Assembly (NCBI RefSeq): GCF_003751605.1 | Contig: NZ_RJVJ01000001.1 | Location: forward strand, 806,001 to 870,000 | Origin: Kitasatospora cineracea | GTDB lineage: Bacteria; Actinomycetota; Actinomycetes; Streptomycetales; Streptomycetaceae | Direction of reading: 5' to 3' | DNA length: 64,000 nt | Shown here: positions 28,752 through 41,447 of the stretch, in pieces | How positions within the stretch are numbered: position 1 is the first letter of the stretch | Layout of the letters: every line of letters begins with the position of its first letter | Notes under the pieces: generated by a model | What the model was told of the DNA's origin: nothing | What the model saw: the letters and a program-made list of their open reading frames with translations, nothing else | The model's database searches: none | Position numbers and translations under genes: made by a program

Positions 28752-30649
28752 CAGACCGACCTCATCAGGAGAGTGGAGGCGACCAGCACCAGCGTGCCGC
28801 CGAACATGGAGAGCGCGTACGTGCGGACGTAGCCGGTCTGGATCCGGCGCAGCCGGCTGGAGATCCCGCCGATCGCGGCGGCCAGGCCGTTGACGAAGCC
28901 GTCCAGGCCCCGGCTGTCGAACCAGACCAGGGTGGCGGCCAGCGCGGTGCCGGGACGGACCAGGACGGCGTGGTTGAAGTCGTCCTGGAGCAGGTCGCGG
29001 CGGGCGGCCCGGGTGAGCGGCGAGCCGATCGGCGCCTTGACCGGGACGGGGCTGCGGCCGTACATCTGCCAGGCCAGGCCCGCGCCCGCCAGCATGCAGA
29101 CGGTGGCGATCAGGCTGACCACGAGCGGGGACAGCGGCGAGTCGCCCTCGGCGTGGCCGGTGACCGGCTCCAGCCAGTGGACGAAGGAGCTGCCGTAGGC
29201 GAACAGGCCGCCGGCGAAGACCGAGCCGAAGGCCAGCACGACCATCGGGGCGGTCATCGTCTTCGGGGACTCGTGCGGGTGCGGCGCCTCGCCGGTCTCC
29301 GGGTCCGGCTGCCAGCGCTTCTCGCCGAAGAAGGTCAGCACCATCACCCGGGTCATGTAGAACGCGGTGACCGCGGCGCCGATCAGGGCGCACAGGCCGA
29401 GGATCCAGCCCTCGGTGCCGCCCTTGGCGAACGCCGCCTCGATGATCTTGTCCTTGGAGAAGAAGCCGGACAGGCCCGGGAAGCCGATGATCGCCAGGTA
29501 GCCGAGGCCGAAGGTGGCGAAGGTGACCGGCATGTACTTCCGCAGGCCGCCGTAGTGCCGCATGTTCACCTCGTCGTTCATGCCGTGCATGACCGACCCG
29601 GCGCCGAGGAACATCCCGGCCTTGAAGAAGCCGTGGGTGACCAGGTGCATGATGGCGAAGGCGTAGCCGATCGGGCCCAGCCCCGCCGCCATGATCATGT
29701 AGCCGATCTGCGACATGGTCGAGCCGGCCAGCGCCTTCTTGATGTCGTCCTTGGCGCAACCGACGATCGCACCGAACAGCAGCGTCACCGCGCCGACCAC
29801 CACCACGGCGGTCTGCGCGTCCGGCGCCAGGTCGAAGACCGCGCCGGAGCGGACGATCAGGTAGACGCCGGCGGTGACCATGGTGGCCGCGTGGATGAGG
29901 GCGGAGACCGGGGTCGGGCCCTCCATCGCGTCGCCCAGCCAGGACTGCAGCGGCACCTGCGCGGACTTGCCGCAGGCGGCCAGCAGCAGCATCAGGCCGA
30001 TCGCGGTGAGCTTGCCCTCGCTGGCCTGGTCCGCGGTGGCGAACACCGGCTGGAAGGCGAAGGAGCCGAACTCGACGAACATCAGCATGATGGCGATCGA
30101 CAGGCCCATGTCGCCGACCCGGTTGACGATGAACGCCTTCTTGGCGGCCGTCGCGGCGCTCGGCTTGTGCTGCCAGAACCCGATCAGCAGGTAGGACGCC
30201 AGGCCGACGCCCTCCCAACCCACGTACAGCAGCAGGTAGTTGTCGGCGAGAACCAGCACCAGCATGGCGGCCAGGAACAGGTTCAGGTAGGCGAAGAAGC
30301 GGCGGCGGCGCTCGTCGTGCGCCATGTAGCCCACCGAGTACAGGTGGATCAGGGTGCCGACGCCGGTGATCAGCAGGACGAAGGTGATCGAGAGTTGGTC
30401 GAGCTGGAAGGAGACGTCGGCCTGGAAGCCGTCGACCGGGATCCAGCTGAACAGCCGCTCGGTGACGGCGCGGTGCTCGGCGTCCCGGCCGAGCATGTCC
30501 GCGAACAGGGCCAGTCCGAAGGCGAAGGAGAGCGCGGCCAGCAGGACCGCGATCCAGTGCCCGAACCGGTCCAGGGCCCGTCCGCCGAGCAGCAGCAGGG
30601 CAGCGCCGGCCAGCGGCGCCGCGACCAGCAGCGGAATGAGAGAGTTCAC
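28751..30649 (-). CDS. nuoL: NADH-quinone oxidoreductase subunit L
   Basis: Distal antiporter-like subunit of complex I, 632 residues, carrying the long lateral helix near its C-terminus. Signatures are [18 protein letters not shown] with the essential Glu, [20 protein letters not shown] and [18 protein letters not shown] with the channel lysine. It starts with GTG 30649, 15 bases after the nuoK stop, the second largest gap in the operon. Confidence 0.96.
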   Translation of the reverse strand: MNSLIPLLVAAPLAGAALLLLGGRALDRFGHWIAVLLAALSFAFGLALFADMLGRDAEHRAVTERLFSWIPVDGFQADVSFQLDQLSITFVLLITGVGTLIHLYSVGYMAHDERRRRFFAYLNLFLAAMLVLVLADNYLLLYVGWEGVGLASYLLIGFWQHKPSAATAAKKAFIVNRVGDMGLSIAIMLMFVEFGSFAFQPVFATADQASEGKLTAIGLMLLLAACGKSAQVPLQSWLGDAMEGPTPVSALIHAATMVTAGVYLIVRSGAVFDLAPDAQTAVVVVGAVTLLFGAIVGCAKDDIKKALAGSTMSQIGYMIMAAGLGPIGYAFAIMHLVTHGFFKAGMFLGAGSVMHGMNDEVNMRHYGGLRKYMPVTFATFGLGYLAIIGFPGLSGFFSKDKIIEAAFAKGGTEGWILGLCALIGAAVTAFYMTRVMVLTFFGEKRWQPDPETGEAPHPHESPKTMTAPMVVLAFGSVFAGGLFAYGSSFVHWLEPVTGHAEGDSPLSPLVVSLIATVCMLAGAGLAWQMYGRSPVPVKAPIGSPLTRAARRDLLQDDFNHAVLVRPGTALAATLVWFDSRGLDGFVNGLAAAIGGISSRLRRIQTGYVRTYALSMFGGTLVLVASTLLMRSV

Positions 30650-30664
30650 TGAGGGGCCCTCCGC

Positions 30665-30964
30665 CTACAGCTTCATCAGGTTGCTGTCGTCGACCGAAGC
30701 GGAGTGCCTGGTCCGGAAGATGGAGACGATGATGGCGAGGCCGACCACGACCTCGGCAGCCGCGACCACCATGGTGAAGAACGCGATGATCTGACCGTCC
30801 AGGTTGCCGTGCATCCGGGAGAAGGTGACCAGCGCCAGGTTCGAGGCGTTCAGCATCAGCTCCACGCACATGAACAGCACGATCGCGTTGCGCCGCACCA
30901 GCACGCCCGAGGCGCCGATGGTGAACAGCAGCGCGGCGAGGTACAGGTAGTTGGCCGGGTTCAC
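30665..30964 (-). CDS. nuoK: NADH-quinone oxidoreductase subunit K
   Basis: A 99-residue three-helix subunit at the junction of the peripheral and membrane arms, needed for proton translocation. The conserved membrane Glu residues appear in [18 protein letters not shown] and [21 protein letters not shown] 30964 overlaps the nuoJ stop (GTGA). Length matches the family. Confidence 0.96.
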   Translation of the reverse strand: MNPANYLYLAALLFTIGASGVLVRRNAIVLFMCVELMLNASNLALVTFSRMHGNLDGQIIAFFTMVVAAAEVVVGLAIIVSIFRTRHSASVDDSNLMKL

Positions 30965-31812
30965 TCCGCCTCCTCCTTGTCCTTGGTCGGCACGGTCTCC
31001 AGCGCCTGGCGCGGCCCGGCGACCTGCGGGCGGGCCGAGGACGGGCGGCCCAGCCAGTCGGCCGTGGTCTCCTCCAGCTCGGCCATCCGCCGCAGCATCT
31101 CCTGGCTGACGTCGCGGACCTGGCCGCGCTCGCGCAGGGTGCCCATCACCGAGTCCTCGGCGACGGTGCCGTCCGGCAGCAGCGCCGGGACGTCCACCGC
31201 GTTGTGCCGGGCGTACACGCCGGGGGCGGGCAGCGGCGGCACCTGGATGTTGTCCGCGACCCGGCGGGCCGCCAGCTGGCGCTGGGTCGGCGGCGCCTTG
31301 ACCTTCTCGCGGTGGGTCAGCACCATCGCGCCGATCGCCGCGGTGATCAGCAGCGCGCCGGTCACCTCGAACGCCCACACGTACTTGGTGAAGATCAGCC
31401 GGGCCAGGCCCTGCACGTTGCCCTCGGCGTTCGCCGCGGACAGGCCGGTGAAGTCGCGCAGGTGCGCGTTGGCCAGGCCGGCGATCAGCAGCACGCCGAA
31501 GCCCAGGCCGCAGAGCACCGCGGCGACCCGCTGGCCCTTCAGCTGCTCCTTGAGCGAGTCCGCCGAGGAGACGCCGACCAGCATCACCACGAACAGGAAC
31601 AGCATCATGATCGCGCCGGTGTAGACCACGATCTGCACCACGCCGAGGAACACCGCGCCCTGCGCCATGTAGCAGACCGCCAGCGACAGCATGGTCGCCG
31701 CCAGGCAGAGCGCCGAGTGCACGGCCTTCTTCATCAGCAGCATGCCGAGCGCCCCGCCGACCGCGATCACGGCCAGCACCCAGAACTGCACGGCCTCGCC
31801 GGTGGAGGTCAT
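30961..31812 (-). CDS. nuoJ: NADH-quinone oxidoreductase subunit J with C-terminal extension
   Basis: Membrane-arm subunit with five helices, including the segment [20 protein letters not shown] that holds the pi-bulge helix moved during coupling. The first 170 residues match the family. A further 110 residues form a charged, Pro/Arg/Glu-rich cytosolic extension (from about [10 protein letters not shown] to the end) not found in E. coli NuoJ. Similar extensions occur in related actinomycetes as far as I recall; their role is unknown. The ATG overlaps the nuoI stop (ATGA). Confidence 0.95.
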   Translation of the reverse strand: MTSTGEAVQFWVLAVIAVGGALGMLLMKKAVHSALCLAATMLSLAVCYMAQGAVFLGVVQIVVYTGAIMMLFLFVVMLVGVSSADSLKEQLKGQRVAAVLCGLGFGVLLIAGLANAHLRDFTGLSAANAEGNVQGLARLIFTKYVWAFEVTGALLITAAIGAMVLTHREKVKAPPTQRQLAARRVADNIQVPPLPAPGVYARHNAVDVPALLPDGTVAEDSVMGTLRERGQVRDVSQEMLRRMAELEETTADWLGRPSSARPQVAGPRQALETVPTKDKEEAE

Positions 31813-32390
31813 GACTGCTCCTCCTTCTCCCGCTCGTGCCGCTCCTGCCGGACGGTGCCGGGCGCCGCGCCGGTGATCTCGCCCCGGTAGTAGGCGCCCT
31901 CGTCGGCGCCCGGGAAGATCGAGTGCGGGGAGTCGACCATGCCCTCGGACAGCCCGACCAGCAGCTGCTCCTTGGTGAAGATCAGGTCCTGCCGGCTGGA
32001 GTCCGCGAGCTCGTACTCGTTGGTCATGGTCAGCGCCCGGGTCGGGCACGCCTCGACGCACAGCCCGCACAGGATGCAGCGGGCGTAGTTGATCTGGTAG
32101 ACCGCGCCGTACCGCTCGCCGGGCGAGTAGCGCTCCTCGTCCCGGTTGTCGGCGCCCTCGACGTAGATCGCGTCGGCCGGGCAGGCCCAGGCGCACAGCT
32201 CGCAGCCGACGCACTTCTCCAGGCCGTCCGGGTGCCGGTTCAGCTGGTGGCGGCCGTGGAAGCGCGGAGCGGTGGGCTTCTTGTACTCCGGGTACTGCTC
32301 GGTGAGCCGCTTCTTGAACATGGCCTTGAAGGTCACGCCGAAGCCGGCGGCCGGCCCGAGGATCGACTTCTCTGACGGTTCGTCAGGCAT
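31809..32390 (-). CDS. nuoI: NADH-quinone oxidoreductase subunit I (2x 4Fe-4S)
   Basis: Ferredoxin-like subunit that holds clusters N6a and N6b on the path to quinone. Both binding motifs are complete: [12 protein letters not shown] and [12 protein letters not shown]. The 193-residue protein has an amphipathic N-terminus and a charged C-terminal tail. ATG 32390 lies 6 bases after the nuoH stop. Confidence 0.96.
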   Translation of the reverse strand: MPDEPSEKSILGPAAGFGVTFKAMFKKRLTEQYPEYKKPTAPRFHGRHQLNRHPDGLEKCVGCELCAWACPADAIYVEGADNRDEERYSPGERYGAVYQINYARCILCGLCVEACPTRALTMTNEYELADSSRQDLIFTKEQLLVGLSEGMVDSPHSIFPGADEGAYYRGEITGAAPGTVRQERHEREKEEQS

Positions 32391-32396
32391 CTCGGA

Positions 32397-33728
32397 TCAG
32401 CTCCCTTCGGAATGGTCGGCCCCGTTGAGGGCGTCCTGGAGTTGCGGGGTCCGGCGGCGTCGGCGCGGCACGGGCGGCAGTTCCTGCCCGGGCAGCGGCG
32501 GGACGGGGTAGCCCCCGGCCATCGGGTCGAAGGCCGGCTCGGCGGCGGCCGCGGGCGGCCCGGCGGGCTTCTTGCGCACCAGGTCCACCACCAGCGCGAT
32601 CAGCAGGACCACCGCCAGCGGCGCCCCCACGTACAGCACCACGTTGGCGAAGTCGTAGCCCTCGTTGCGCAGCGCCCGCACCGTGGAGACCATCACCAGC
32701 CACACCAGCGAGACCGGGATGAGCACCTTCCAGCCGAGCTTCATGAACTGGTCGTAGCGGAGCCGGGGCAGGGTGCCGCGCAGCCAGATGAAGAAGAACA
32801 GCAGCAGCTGGATCTTCAGCACGATCCACAGCATCGGCCACCAGCCGTGGTTGGCGCCCTCCCAGAAGGCGGACACCGGCCACGGGGCGCGCCAGCCGCC
32901 CAGGAACAGCGTGGAGGCGACCGCCGAGACGGTGACCATGTTGACGTACTCGGCCAGCATGAACATCGCGAACTTCAGCGAGGAGTACTCGGTGTTGAAG
33001 CCGCCGACCAGCTCGCCCTCGGCCTCCGGGAGGTCGAACGGCGCCCGGTTGGTCTCGCCGACCATGGCGATGATGTAGACGATGAACGACACCGGCAGCA
33101 GCACCGCGAACCAGGTCGGCTGCTGCGAGGAGACGATCTCCGAGGTCGACATCGAGCCCGAGTAGATGAACACCGCCGCGAACGACAGGCCCATCGCGAT
33201 CTCGTAGCTGATCATCTGCGCGGACGAGCGGATGCCGCCCAGCAGCGGGTACGTCGAACCGGACGACCAGCCGGCCAGCACGATCCCGTAGATGCCCACC
33301 GAGGCGGTGGCCAGGATGTACAGCAGCGCGATCGGCAGGTCGGTCAGCTGCAGCGGGGTGCGGGTGCCGAAGATCGACACCTCGTTGTCCGCCGGGCCGA
33401 ACGGGATCACCGCGAACGCCATGAACGCGGGGATCGCCGCGACGATCGGCGCCAGCACGTAGACCGCCTTGTCGGCGCCCTTGACCACCAGGTCTTCCTT
33501 CAGCGCCAGCTTCACGCCGTCGGCCAGCGACTGCAGCATGCCCCACGGGCCGTGCCGGTTCGGGCCGATCCGCAGCTGCATCCAGGCGACCACCTTGCGC
33601 TCCCAGACGATGGCGATCAGCACCGTCAGGACCAGGAACGCGAAGCAGAACACCGCCTTCAGCAGCACCAGCCACCACGGGTCGCGGCCGAAGAAGCCGA
33701 GCGTGTCGGCAGCAGCAAGGACCCTCAT
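32397..33728 (-). CDS. nuoH: NADH-quinone oxidoreductase subunit H with Pro/Arg-rich tail
   Basis: Membrane subunit that forms most of the quinone-entry channel, with eight helices. Signatures include [20 protein letters not shown] and [20 protein letters not shown], the conserved acidic loop. At 443 residues it is about 110 longer than the E. coli protein; much of the excess is a Pro-, Arg- and Gln-rich cytosolic C-terminus after helix 8. The ATG overlaps the nuoG stop (ATGA). Confidence 0.96.
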   Translation of the reverse strand: MRVLAAADTLGFFGRDPWWLVLLKAVFCFAFLVLTVLIAIVWERKVVAWMQLRIGPNRHGPWGMLQSLADGVKLALKEDLVVKGADKAVYVLAPIVAAIPAFMAFAVIPFGPADNEVSIFGTRTPLQLTDLPIALLYILATASVGIYGIVLAGWSSGSTYPLLGGIRSSAQMISYEIAMGLSFAAVFIYSGSMSTSEIVSSQQPTWFAVLLPVSFIVYIIAMVGETNRAPFDLPEAEGELVGGFNTEYSSLKFAMFMLAEYVNMVTVSAVASTLFLGGWRAPWPVSAFWEGANHGWWPMLWIVLKIQLLLFFFIWLRGTLPRLRYDQFMKLGWKVLIPVSLVWLVMVSTVRALRNEGYDFANVVLYVGAPLAVVLLIALVVDLVRKKPAGPPAAAAEPAFDPMAGGYPVPPLPGQELPPVPRRRRRTPQLQDALNGADHSEGS

Positions 33729-36162
33729 GACTCCTCCGCCGGGGCGATGGTGACCAGGTGGCCGACCGTGGTGCCGAGCGCGCGGTACGCGCCGCCGTCC
33801 GGCGTCGAGTTGAGCGGCAGCCAGACCGTGCGGTCCGGCATCGCGTCGGTGATCTCCAGCGGCAGGGTCAGCGACCCGGCCGGGCCGGTGACCCGCAGCG
33901 CCGCCGTCGCGCCGACCTCGGCGGCGGTGGCGGCGGACAGCCGGGCCACCGCGGCGTGCCGGGTGCCCGCCAGGTGCTCGTCGCCCTCCTGGAGGGTGCC
34001 GTTGTCCAGCAGCATCCGGTGCCCGGCCAGCACGGCCTGCCCGGTGGCCGGGCGGGGCAGCACCGCGGGGTGCGCGGCGGGCGCCGCCGGGCGGTCGCCC
34101 GTCCACGGGGCGAAACGGTCCAGCTCCAGGCGGGCCGCCCGGACGTCGGGCAGGCCGATCGGCCGGTCCAGCGCGTCCGCGACCATGTTCAGCACCCGGA
34201 CGTCGGCGTGCAGGTGGCGCTGCATCAACTGGTCGGGCTTGAGCGCCGGTTCGAACATCCGGACCCGGCCCTCCCAGTCCAGGAAGGTGCCGGCCTTCTC
34301 GGCGACCGCCGCGACCGGCAGCACCACGTCGGCGTGCGCGGTGACCGCGGACGGGCGCAGCTCCAGCGAGAGCACGAACCCGGCCCGGGCCAGGGCCTCG
34401 TCGGCGAGCGCCGGGTCCGGCAGGTCGTCCAGGCCGACGCCGCCGACCACCAGCGCGTCCAACTCGCCCGCCACCGCGGCGGCCAGGATCTGGCCGGTGT
34501 CGCGGCCGGGGCGGGACGGCAGTTCGGCGACGCCCCAGTGCGCGGCCGCCTCGGCCCGGGCGGCGGGCACCGCGACGGACCGGCCGCCGGGCAGCAGCCC
34601 GGGCAGCGCGCCCGCCTCGACGGCGCCGCGCTCACCGGCCCGGCGCGGCACCCAGGCGAGCTTCGCCCCGGTGGCGTGCGCCAGGCGCAGCGCGGCGCTC
34701 AGGCCGCCCGCGGTCTGCGCGAGCCGCTCGCCGACCAGCACCACCGCGCCCGGCGAGCGCAGCGCGTCCGCGCAGCGCCCGGCGTCGTCGGCGAGCACCT
34801 CCTCGCCGGCCAGCGCGGCCAGCCACTCGACCTCGGTGCCGGGGGCGGCGGGCAGCAGCGCGCCGCGCAGCTTGGCCAGGCCGCGGGTGGCGTGCGAGGC
34901 GATCGAGAACACCCGCAGCCCGGCGGCCCGGTTGGCCTTGCGCAGCCGCAGGAAGACGATCGGCGCCTCCTCCTCGGCCTCCAGTCCGACCAGCAGCACG
35001 GCCGGTGCGGCTTCGAGGGAGCGGTAGGAGACGGCGTCCCCGTCCAGGTCGACCCCGTGCCCGGCGACGGCCGCGGCCAGGAAGTCGGCCTCCTCGCCGC
35101 TGTGCGGCCGGGCGCGGAAGTCGACGTCGTTGGTGCCGAGCGCGAGGCGGGCGAACTTGCCGTAGCCGTACGCGTCCTCGACGGTCACCCGGCCGCCCGC
35201 GAGCACCCCGGCGCGGGCGCCGCGCAGCCCCTCGGCGGCCCGGGCCAGCGCCTCCGGCCAGGAGGCGGCGACGAGTTCGCCGTCCTGCCGGACCATCGGC
35301 GTGGTGAACCGGTCGCGCTGCTGGGCGTAGCGGAACGCGAACCGGCCCTTGTCGCAGTTCCACTCCTCGTTGACCTCCGGCTCGTTGCCGGCCAGGCGCC
35401 GCAGCACCTTGCCGCGCCGGTGGTCGGTGCGCTGCCCGCAGCCGGCCGAGCAGTGCTCGCACACCGACGGGGAGGACACCAGGTCGAACGGGCGGGAGCG
35501 GAACCGGTAGGCGGCGGAGGTGAGCGCGCCGACCGGGCAGATCTGGATGGTGTTGCCGGAGAAGTACGAGTCCAGCGGCTGGTCCGCGCCGGTGCCGACC
35601 TGCTGGAGCGCGCCGCGCTCGACCAGGTCGATGAACGGGTCGCCGGCGATCTGTTGCGAGAACCGGGTGCAGCGGGCGCACAGCACGCAGCGCTCGCGGT
35701 CCAGCAGCACCTGGGTGGAGAGCGGGAGCGGCTTCTCGTACGTCCGCTTGGCGCCGTCGAACCGGGAGTCGGGGTCGCCGGTGGACATCGCCTGGTTCTG
35801 CAGCGGGCACTCGCCGCCCTTGTCGCAGACCGGGCAGTCCAGCGGGTGGTTGATCAGCAGCAGCTCCATCACGCCGCGCTGCGCCTTCTCGGCGACCGCG
35901 GAGGACAGCTGGGTGCGGACCACCATGCCCTCGGTGACCGGGATGGTGCAGGAGGCGACCGGCTTGCGCTGCCCCTCGATCTCCACGATGCACTGGCGGC
36001 ACGCCCCGACGGGGTCGAGCAGCGGGTGGTCGCAGAAGCGCGGGACCTGGGTGCCGATCTGCTCGGCGGCGCGGATCACCAGCGTGCCCTTGGGGACGCT
36101 GACTTCGACGCCGTCGATGGTGAGCGTGACCAGATCGGTCTGGGTGGAAGGCTCCGTGACCG

Positions 36163-36166
<4 letters not shown>
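33725..36166 (-). CDS. nuoG: NADH-quinone oxidoreductase subunit G (iron-sulfur chain)
   Basis: Largest peripheral-arm subunit, 813 residues. The N-terminal third holds the electron chain ligands: [16 protein letters not shown] (2Fe-2S, N1b), [13 protein letters not shown] (N5 region) and [11 protein letters not shown] (N4). Next, CEHCSAGC followed about 27 residues later by NCDKG looks like the additional N7 cluster motif seen in some bacteria. The C-terminal two thirds is a molybdopterin-oxidoreductase-like domain without cofactor. GTG 36166 overlaps the nuoF stop and is preceded by GGGAGGTG. Confidence 0.95.
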
Positions 36167-37520
<1,354 letters not shown>

Positions 37521-37521
<1 letters not shown>

Positions 37522-38261
37522 CACGCTTCCGTCCCTTCGTGCCGCGGGGAGACCACCTTGGCGCCCGGGGTGCCGGGCAGCGCCTCGCCCTTGGCCAGGC
37601 GCAGGCCGGCCAGCGAGGGCGCGCCGCCCGCGCCGGACTCGTCGTTGGCGCCGGGGCGCCCGTCGGCGAAGCCGGCCAGGATCCGGGAGGTCTCCTTGAA
37701 CGAGCAGAGCTTGGCGCCGCGGGTGGGGCGGACCTCCTGCCCGGCGCGCAGCTGGTCGACCAGCTGCTTGGCGCTGTCCGGGGTCTGGTTGTCGAAGAAC
37801 TCCCAGTTGACCATCACCACGGGCGCGTAGTCGCAGGCCGCGTTGCACTCGATGTGCTCGATCGAGACCGAGCCGTCCTCGGTGGTCTGGTTGTTCTCGA
37901 TCCCGAGGTGCTGCTTGAGCTCGTCGAAGATCTGGTCGCCGCCGAGCACCGCGCACAGCGTGTTGGTGCACACGCCGACGTGGTACTCGCCGGCCGGGCG
38001 CCGCCGGTACATCGTGTAGAAGGTGGCGACCGCGGTGACCTCGGCGGTGGTCAGCTCCAACTGCTCGGCGCAGAACCGGATCCCGGTCGGGGTGACGCAG
38101 CCGTCCTCGGCCTGCACCAGGTGCAGCAGCGGCAGCAGCGCGGACCGGGACTGCGGGTAGCGGTCGATCAACTCCCGGGCGTCGGCCGCGAGTCGGGCCG
38201 CCACCTCCGGCGGGTAGGGCTTGGCCGGCAGCGCCGGCAGGCCGAGTTCTGTGCTGCTCAC
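37521..38261 (-). CDS. nuoE: NADH-quinone oxidoreductase subunit E (2Fe-2S)
   Basis: Thioredoxin-fold subunit carrying cluster N1a; ligands are in GVCTNTLC and ECNAACD. The first 165 residues match the family. The remaining 80 or so form a Gly/Ala/Lys-rich C-terminal extension, making it 246 residues against about 166 in E. coli. GTG 38261 overlaps the nuoD stop (GTGA). Confidence 0.95.
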
Positions 38262-39586
38262 CGGTCCACGCCTCCCATCACCGGGTCGATCCCGGCCACC
38301 GCCACGATCACGTCGGCCAGCGGGCCGCCCTCGCACATCGCGGCCATCGTCTGCAGGTTGGTGAAGGACGGGTCGCGGAAGTGCACCCGGTAGGGCCGGG
38401 TGCCGCCGTCGCTGACCACGTGCACGCCGAGTTCGCCCTTGGGCGACTCCACCGCGGCGTAGGCCTGTCCGACCGGGACCTTGAAGCCCTCGGTGACCAG
38501 CTTGAAGTGGTGGATCAGGGCCTCCATCGAGGTGCCCATGATCTTCCGGATGTGGTCCAGCGAGTTGCCCATGCCGTCGGGGCCGACGGCCAGTTGGGAC
38601 GGCCAGGCGATCTTCTTGTCCGCCACCATGACCGGTCCGGGCCTCAGCCGCTCCAGGCACTGCTCGACGATCCGCAGCGACTGCCTCATCTCCTCCAGGC
38701 GGATCAGGAACCGCCCGTAGGAGTCCGCGCTGTCGGCCACCGCGACGTCGAAGTCGTAGGTCTCGTAGCCGCAGTACGGGTCGGACTTGCGCAGGTCGTG
38801 CGGCAGGCCGGTGGCCCGCAGGATCGGGCCGGTGGCGCCGAGCGCCAGGCAGCCGGGCAGGTCGAGGAAGCCGACGTCGACCAGCCGGGCCTTGAACACC
38901 GGGTTGTCGGTGGCCAGCTTGTCGTACTCGTGCATCCGCGAGCGCAGCAGGTTGACGCCCTCGCGGATCTTGTCGACCGCGCCGGGCGGCAGGTCCTGGG
39001 CCAGGCCGCCGGGGCGGACGTAGGCGTGGTTCATCCGCAGGCCGGTGACCAGCTCGAAGATGTCGAGCACGACCTCGCGGTCCCGGAAGCCGTAGATCAT
39101 CAGGGTGGTGGAGCCGATCTCCATGCCGCCGGTGGCCAGCGCCACCAGGTGCGAGGAGATCCGGTTGAGCTCCATCATCAGCACCCGGATCACGGTGGCC
39201 CGCTCGGGCACGTCCGCGGTGATCCCGAGCAGCTTCTCCACGGCCAGGCAGTAGGCGGTCTCGTTGTACAGCGGAGTGAGGTAGTCCATCCGCGTCACGA
39301 ACGTGGTGCCCTGCACCCAGTTGCGGAACTCCATGTTCTTCTCGATGCCGGTGTGCAGGTAGCCGATGCCGCAGCGGGCCTCGGTGACCGTCTCGCCGTC
39401 GATCTCCAGGATCAGCCGCAGCACGCCGTGGGTGGACGGGTGCTGCGGGCCCATGTTGACGATGATCCGCTCGTCGTCGGCGCCGGCCACCGCCTCGGCG
39501 ACCTCGCCCCAGTCGCCGCCGGTGACGGTGAACACCCGTCCCTCGGTGGTCTCCCGGGCTCCTGCTTCGTAGTGGGTGCTGCTCAT
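38258..39586 (-). CDS. nuoD: NADH-quinone oxidoreductase subunit D (49 kDa)
   Basis: Subunit that forms the quinone head-group pocket with Nuo[21 protein letters not shown] contains the conserved His of the quinone site, and [16 protein letters not shown] follows. Length is 442 residues with a short acidic N-terminal extension. It is separate from nuoC, unlike the fused E. coli form. The ATG overlaps the nuoC stop by one base. Confidence 0.96.
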   Translation of the reverse strand: MSSTHYEAGARETTEGRVFTVTGGDWGEVAEAVAGADDERIIVNMGPQHPSTHGVLRLILEIDGETVTEARCGIGYLHTGIEKNMEFRNWVQGTTFVTRMDYLTPLYNETAYCLAVEKLLGITADVPERATVIRVLMMELNRISSHLVALATGGMEIGSTTLMIYGFRDREVVLDIFELVTGLRMNHAYVRPGGLAQDLPPGAVDKIREGVNLLRSRMHEYDKLATDNPVFKARLVDVGFLDLPGCLALGATGPILRATGLPHDLRKSDPYCGYETYDFDVAVADSADSYGRFLIRLEEMRQSLRIVEQCLERLRPGPVMVADKKIAWPSQLAVGPDGMGNSLDHIRKIMGTSMEALIHHFKLVTEGFKVPVGQAYAAVESPKGELGVHVVSDGGTRPYRVHFRDPSFTNLQTMAAMCEGGPLADVIVAVAGIDPVMGGVDR

Positions 39587-40308
39587 CAGCTGTACGACCT
39601 CCGCTGGTCGGGAGCCGGGATCTGGGCGCCCTTGTACTCGACGGGGATGCCGCCGAGCGGGTAGTCCTTGCGCTGCGGGTGCCCCAGCCAGTCGTCCGGC
39701 ATCATGATCCGGGTGAGCGCCGGGTGGCCCTCGAAGACCAGGCCGAAGAAGTCGTAGGTCTCCCGCTCGTGCCAGTCGTTGGTCGGGTAGACGCTCACCA
39801 CCGAGGGGATGCGCGGGTCCGCGTCGGGTGCGGTGACCTCCAGCCGGATCAGCCGGGTGTGGGTGATCGAGCGCAGGTGGTAGACCGCGTGCAGTTCCCG
39901 GCCCTTGTCCTGCGGGTAGTGCACGCCGCTGACGCCCAGGCACAGTTCGAACCGCAGCGCCGGGTCGTCGCGCAGGATCCGCACCGCCTTCAGCAGGTGC
40001 GCGCGGTCGAGGTGGAAGGTCAGCTCGCCGCGGTCGACGACGGTCTTCTCGATCACCTCCGCCACGTCCAGGCCCTGCTCCTCCAGCGCGCCCTCGAACT
40101 CGTCGGCCACCTCGTCGAACCAGCCGCCGTACGGCCGTTCGCTCGGACCGGGCAGCACGATCGGCGCGGTCAGGCCGCCGAAGCCGGAGGTGTCGCCGGT
40201 GCCGTGGGCGCCGAACATGCCCTGTCGGCGGCCGACCACCTCGACCGGGATCTCCCGCCGGGTCGCGGGCACCTCGGGCCGCTGCCCGGGCTGGTCGGAG
40301 TCGCTCAT
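39586..40308 (-). CDS. nuoC: NADH-quinone oxidoreductase subunit C (30 kDa)
   Basis: Peripheral-arm scaffold subunit, 240 residues. The first 75 residues are a Gly/Pro-rich extension; the conserved part runs from about [20 protein letters not shown] to the signature [20 protein letters not shown] and the final [15 protein letters not shown]. The ATG overlaps the nuoB stop (ATGA). Confidence 0.95.
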   Translation of the reverse strand: MSDSDQPGQRPEVPATRREIPVEVVGRRQGMFGAHGTGDTSGFGGLTAPIVLPGPSERPYGGWFDEVADEFEGALEEQGLDVAEVIEKTVVDRGELTFHLDRAHLLKAVRILRDDPALRFELCLGVSGVHYPQDKGRELHAVYHLRSITHTRLIRLEVTAPDADPRIPSVVSVYPTNDWHERETYDFFGLVFEGHPALTRIMMPDDWLGHPQRKDYPLGGIPVEYKGAQIPAPDQRRSYS

Positions 40309-40859
40309 CGCAGCAGCCCCCGCATCTCGCTGGTGGGGGTGGCCGCCAGCGCGACGCGCTCGGCCTCCTCCTCGGCCCGGCGGCGGTTCACGCCGAGCTT
40401 CTCGTGCTGGATCTTCTCGTGCAGCTTGACGATCGCGTCCAGCAGCATCTCCGGGCGGGGCGGGCAGCCCGGCAGGTAGATGTCGACGGGGACGATGTGG
40501 TCGACGCCCTGGACGATCGCGTAGTTGTTGAACATGCCGCCGGAGGAGGCGCACACGCCCATCGAGATGACCCACTTCGGGTTCGGCATCTGGTCGTAGA
40601 CCTGCCGCAGCACCGGCGCCATCTTCTGGCTGACCCGGCCGGCCACGATCATCAGGTCGGCCTGCCGGGGCGAGCCCCGGAAGACCTCCATGCCGAACCG
40701 GGCCAGGTCGTAGCGGCCCGCGCCGGTGGTCATCATCTCGATCGCGCAGCAGGCCAGACCGAAGGTGGCCGGGAAGACCGAAGCCTTCCGCACCCAGCCC
40801 GCGGCGGCCTCCACGCTGGTGAGTAGGAAGCCGCTCGGCAGCTTCTCCTCGATACCCAT
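40305..40859 (-). CDS. nuoB: NADH-quinone oxidoreductase subunit B (cluster N2)
   Basis: Carries cluster N2, the last iron-sulfur centre before quinone. The 184-residue protein has the tandem cysteine pair in [11 protein letters not shown], a third Cys in [12 protein letters not shown] and a fourth in LPGCPPRPE. The C-terminus is a charged helix. It starts 65 bases after the nuoA stop, the widest gap in the operon. Confidence 0.96.
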   Translation of the reverse strand: MGIEEKLPSGFLLTSVEAAAGWVRKASVFPATFGLACCAIEMMTTGAGRYDLARFGMEVFRGSPRQADLMIVAGRVSQKMAPVLRQVYDQMPNPKWVISMGVCASSGGMFNNYAIVQGVDHIVPVDIYLPGCPPRPEMLLDAIVKLHEKIQHEKLGVNRRRAEEEAERVALAATPTSEMRGLLR

Positions 40860-40924
40860 CAGTTCCCTCTCAATGCCCTCGAGTCCGTTGGCTTGTCCGC
40901 CCGTTCACAAACGGCAGCCGGTGG

Positions 40925-41284
40925 TCAGTCCCACTCCAGGCCGCCGCGGCGCCAGACGTAGGCGTAGGCGACGAACACGGTGGCGATGAACAGGAGCATC
41001 TCGACCAGCCCGAAGATCCCCAGGGCGTCGAAGCTGACCGCCCAGGGGTAGAGGAAGACGATCTCGATGTCGAAGACGATGAACAGCATCGCCGTCAGGT
41101 AGTACTTGATCGGGAACCGACCGCCGCCCACCGGCTGCGGGGTCGGTTCGATACCGCACTCGTACGCCTCCAACTTGGCCCGGTTGTAGCGCTTCGGGCC
41201 GGTGAGCGAGGCCATCACGACGGAGCCGACCGCGAACGCCGCCGCGATGGCACCGAGTACGAGGATCGGCGCGTAGGCATTCAT
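40925..41284 (-). CDS. nuoA: NADH-quinone oxidoreductase subunit A
   Basis: First gene of the operon; a 119-residue three-helix subunit at the arm junction. The conserved loop YECGIEPTPQP and the helix AMLFIVFDIEIVFLYPWAV, with its Asp-Ile-Glu, are clear. ATG 41284 is preceded by GGAGGGAG. Its start overlaps by four bases (ATGA) the stop of a short upstream frame. Confidence 0.95.
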   Translation of the reverse strand: MNAYAPILVLGAIAAAFAVGSVVMASLTGPKRYNRAKLEAYECGIEPTPQPVGGGRFPIKYYLTAMLFIVFDIEIVFLYPWAVSFDALGIFGLVEMLLFIATVFVAYAYVWRRGGLEWD

Positions 41285-41382
41285 AGCCCCGCTCCCTCCG
41301 TCCAGTCGTCCTTGACTGCAGATCGGAACCACCAGGTCACCAAGGGTGAAATGATGATCCACTTCGTGGGATCCGGCTTCAT
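41281..41382 (-). CDS. Possible 33-residue small ORF coupled to nuoA
   Basis: An ATG at 41382 opens a 33-codon frame whose TGA overlaps the nuoA start (ATGA). The peptide begins MKPDPTKWIIISPLVTWWF and has one hydrophobic, Trp-rich segment that could span the membrane. Against it: no clear ribosome binding site, and about a quarter of codons end in A or T (including TCA, TTG, CGA, CTA), more than in neighbouring genes. It may only be leader sequence with a chance overlap. Confidence 0.3.
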   Translation of the reverse strand: MKPDPTKWIIISPLVTWWFRSAVKDDWTEGAGL

Positions 41383-41397
41383 GTGAGGCAGTTCACA
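41382..41397. promoter_or_regulatory. Rex-type operator upstream of nuoA
   Basis: TGTGAGGCAGTTCACA (plus strand) is an imperfect palindrome that matches 12 of 16 positions of the Rex operator TGTGAACGCGTTCACA as I recall it. Rex is the NADH/NAD+-sensing repressor of respiratory genes in Streptomyces, and nuo is a known target. It lies 98-113 bases before the nuoA ATG and just downstream of the predicted -10, a blocking position. Confidence 0.65.
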
Positions 41398-41414
41398 AAG
41401 CCAGGTTGGAGCGC

Positions 41415-41420
41415 ATCCTA
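41415..41420 (-). promoter_or_regulatory. Candidate -10 element of the nuo promoter
   Basis: TAGGAT on the minus strand is a good vegetative -10 hexamer. No strong -35 lies at normal distance, which suits an activator-dependent promoter. Transcription would start near 41408, giving a leader of about 124 bases. Confidence 0.4.
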
Positions 41421-41433
41421 TGCCTGTCCGCTT

Positions 41434-41447
41434 GTGATCTGCGACAC
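41434..41447. promoter_or_regulatory. Crp-type site upstream of nuoA
   Basis: GTGATCTGCGACAC fits the streptomycete Crp consensus GTG-N6-GNCAC as I recall it. It sits about 30 bases upstream of the predicted nuo start. A second TGTGATCT half-site lies at 41471-41478. The remaining upstream stretch (41448-41635) is comparatively AT-rich but shows no gene. Confidence 0.45.

Noticed and set aside
27114..30869. One continuous 1251-codon minus-strand frame over nuoL and nuoM
   Set aside because: Its first half is an out-of-frame reading of nuoL; the real nuoM begins at 28751.
40895..40920. Second Rex site between nuoA and nuoB (CGTTCACAAACGG)
   Set aside because: Only one TTCACA half is present; no matching TGTGAA at the right distance.
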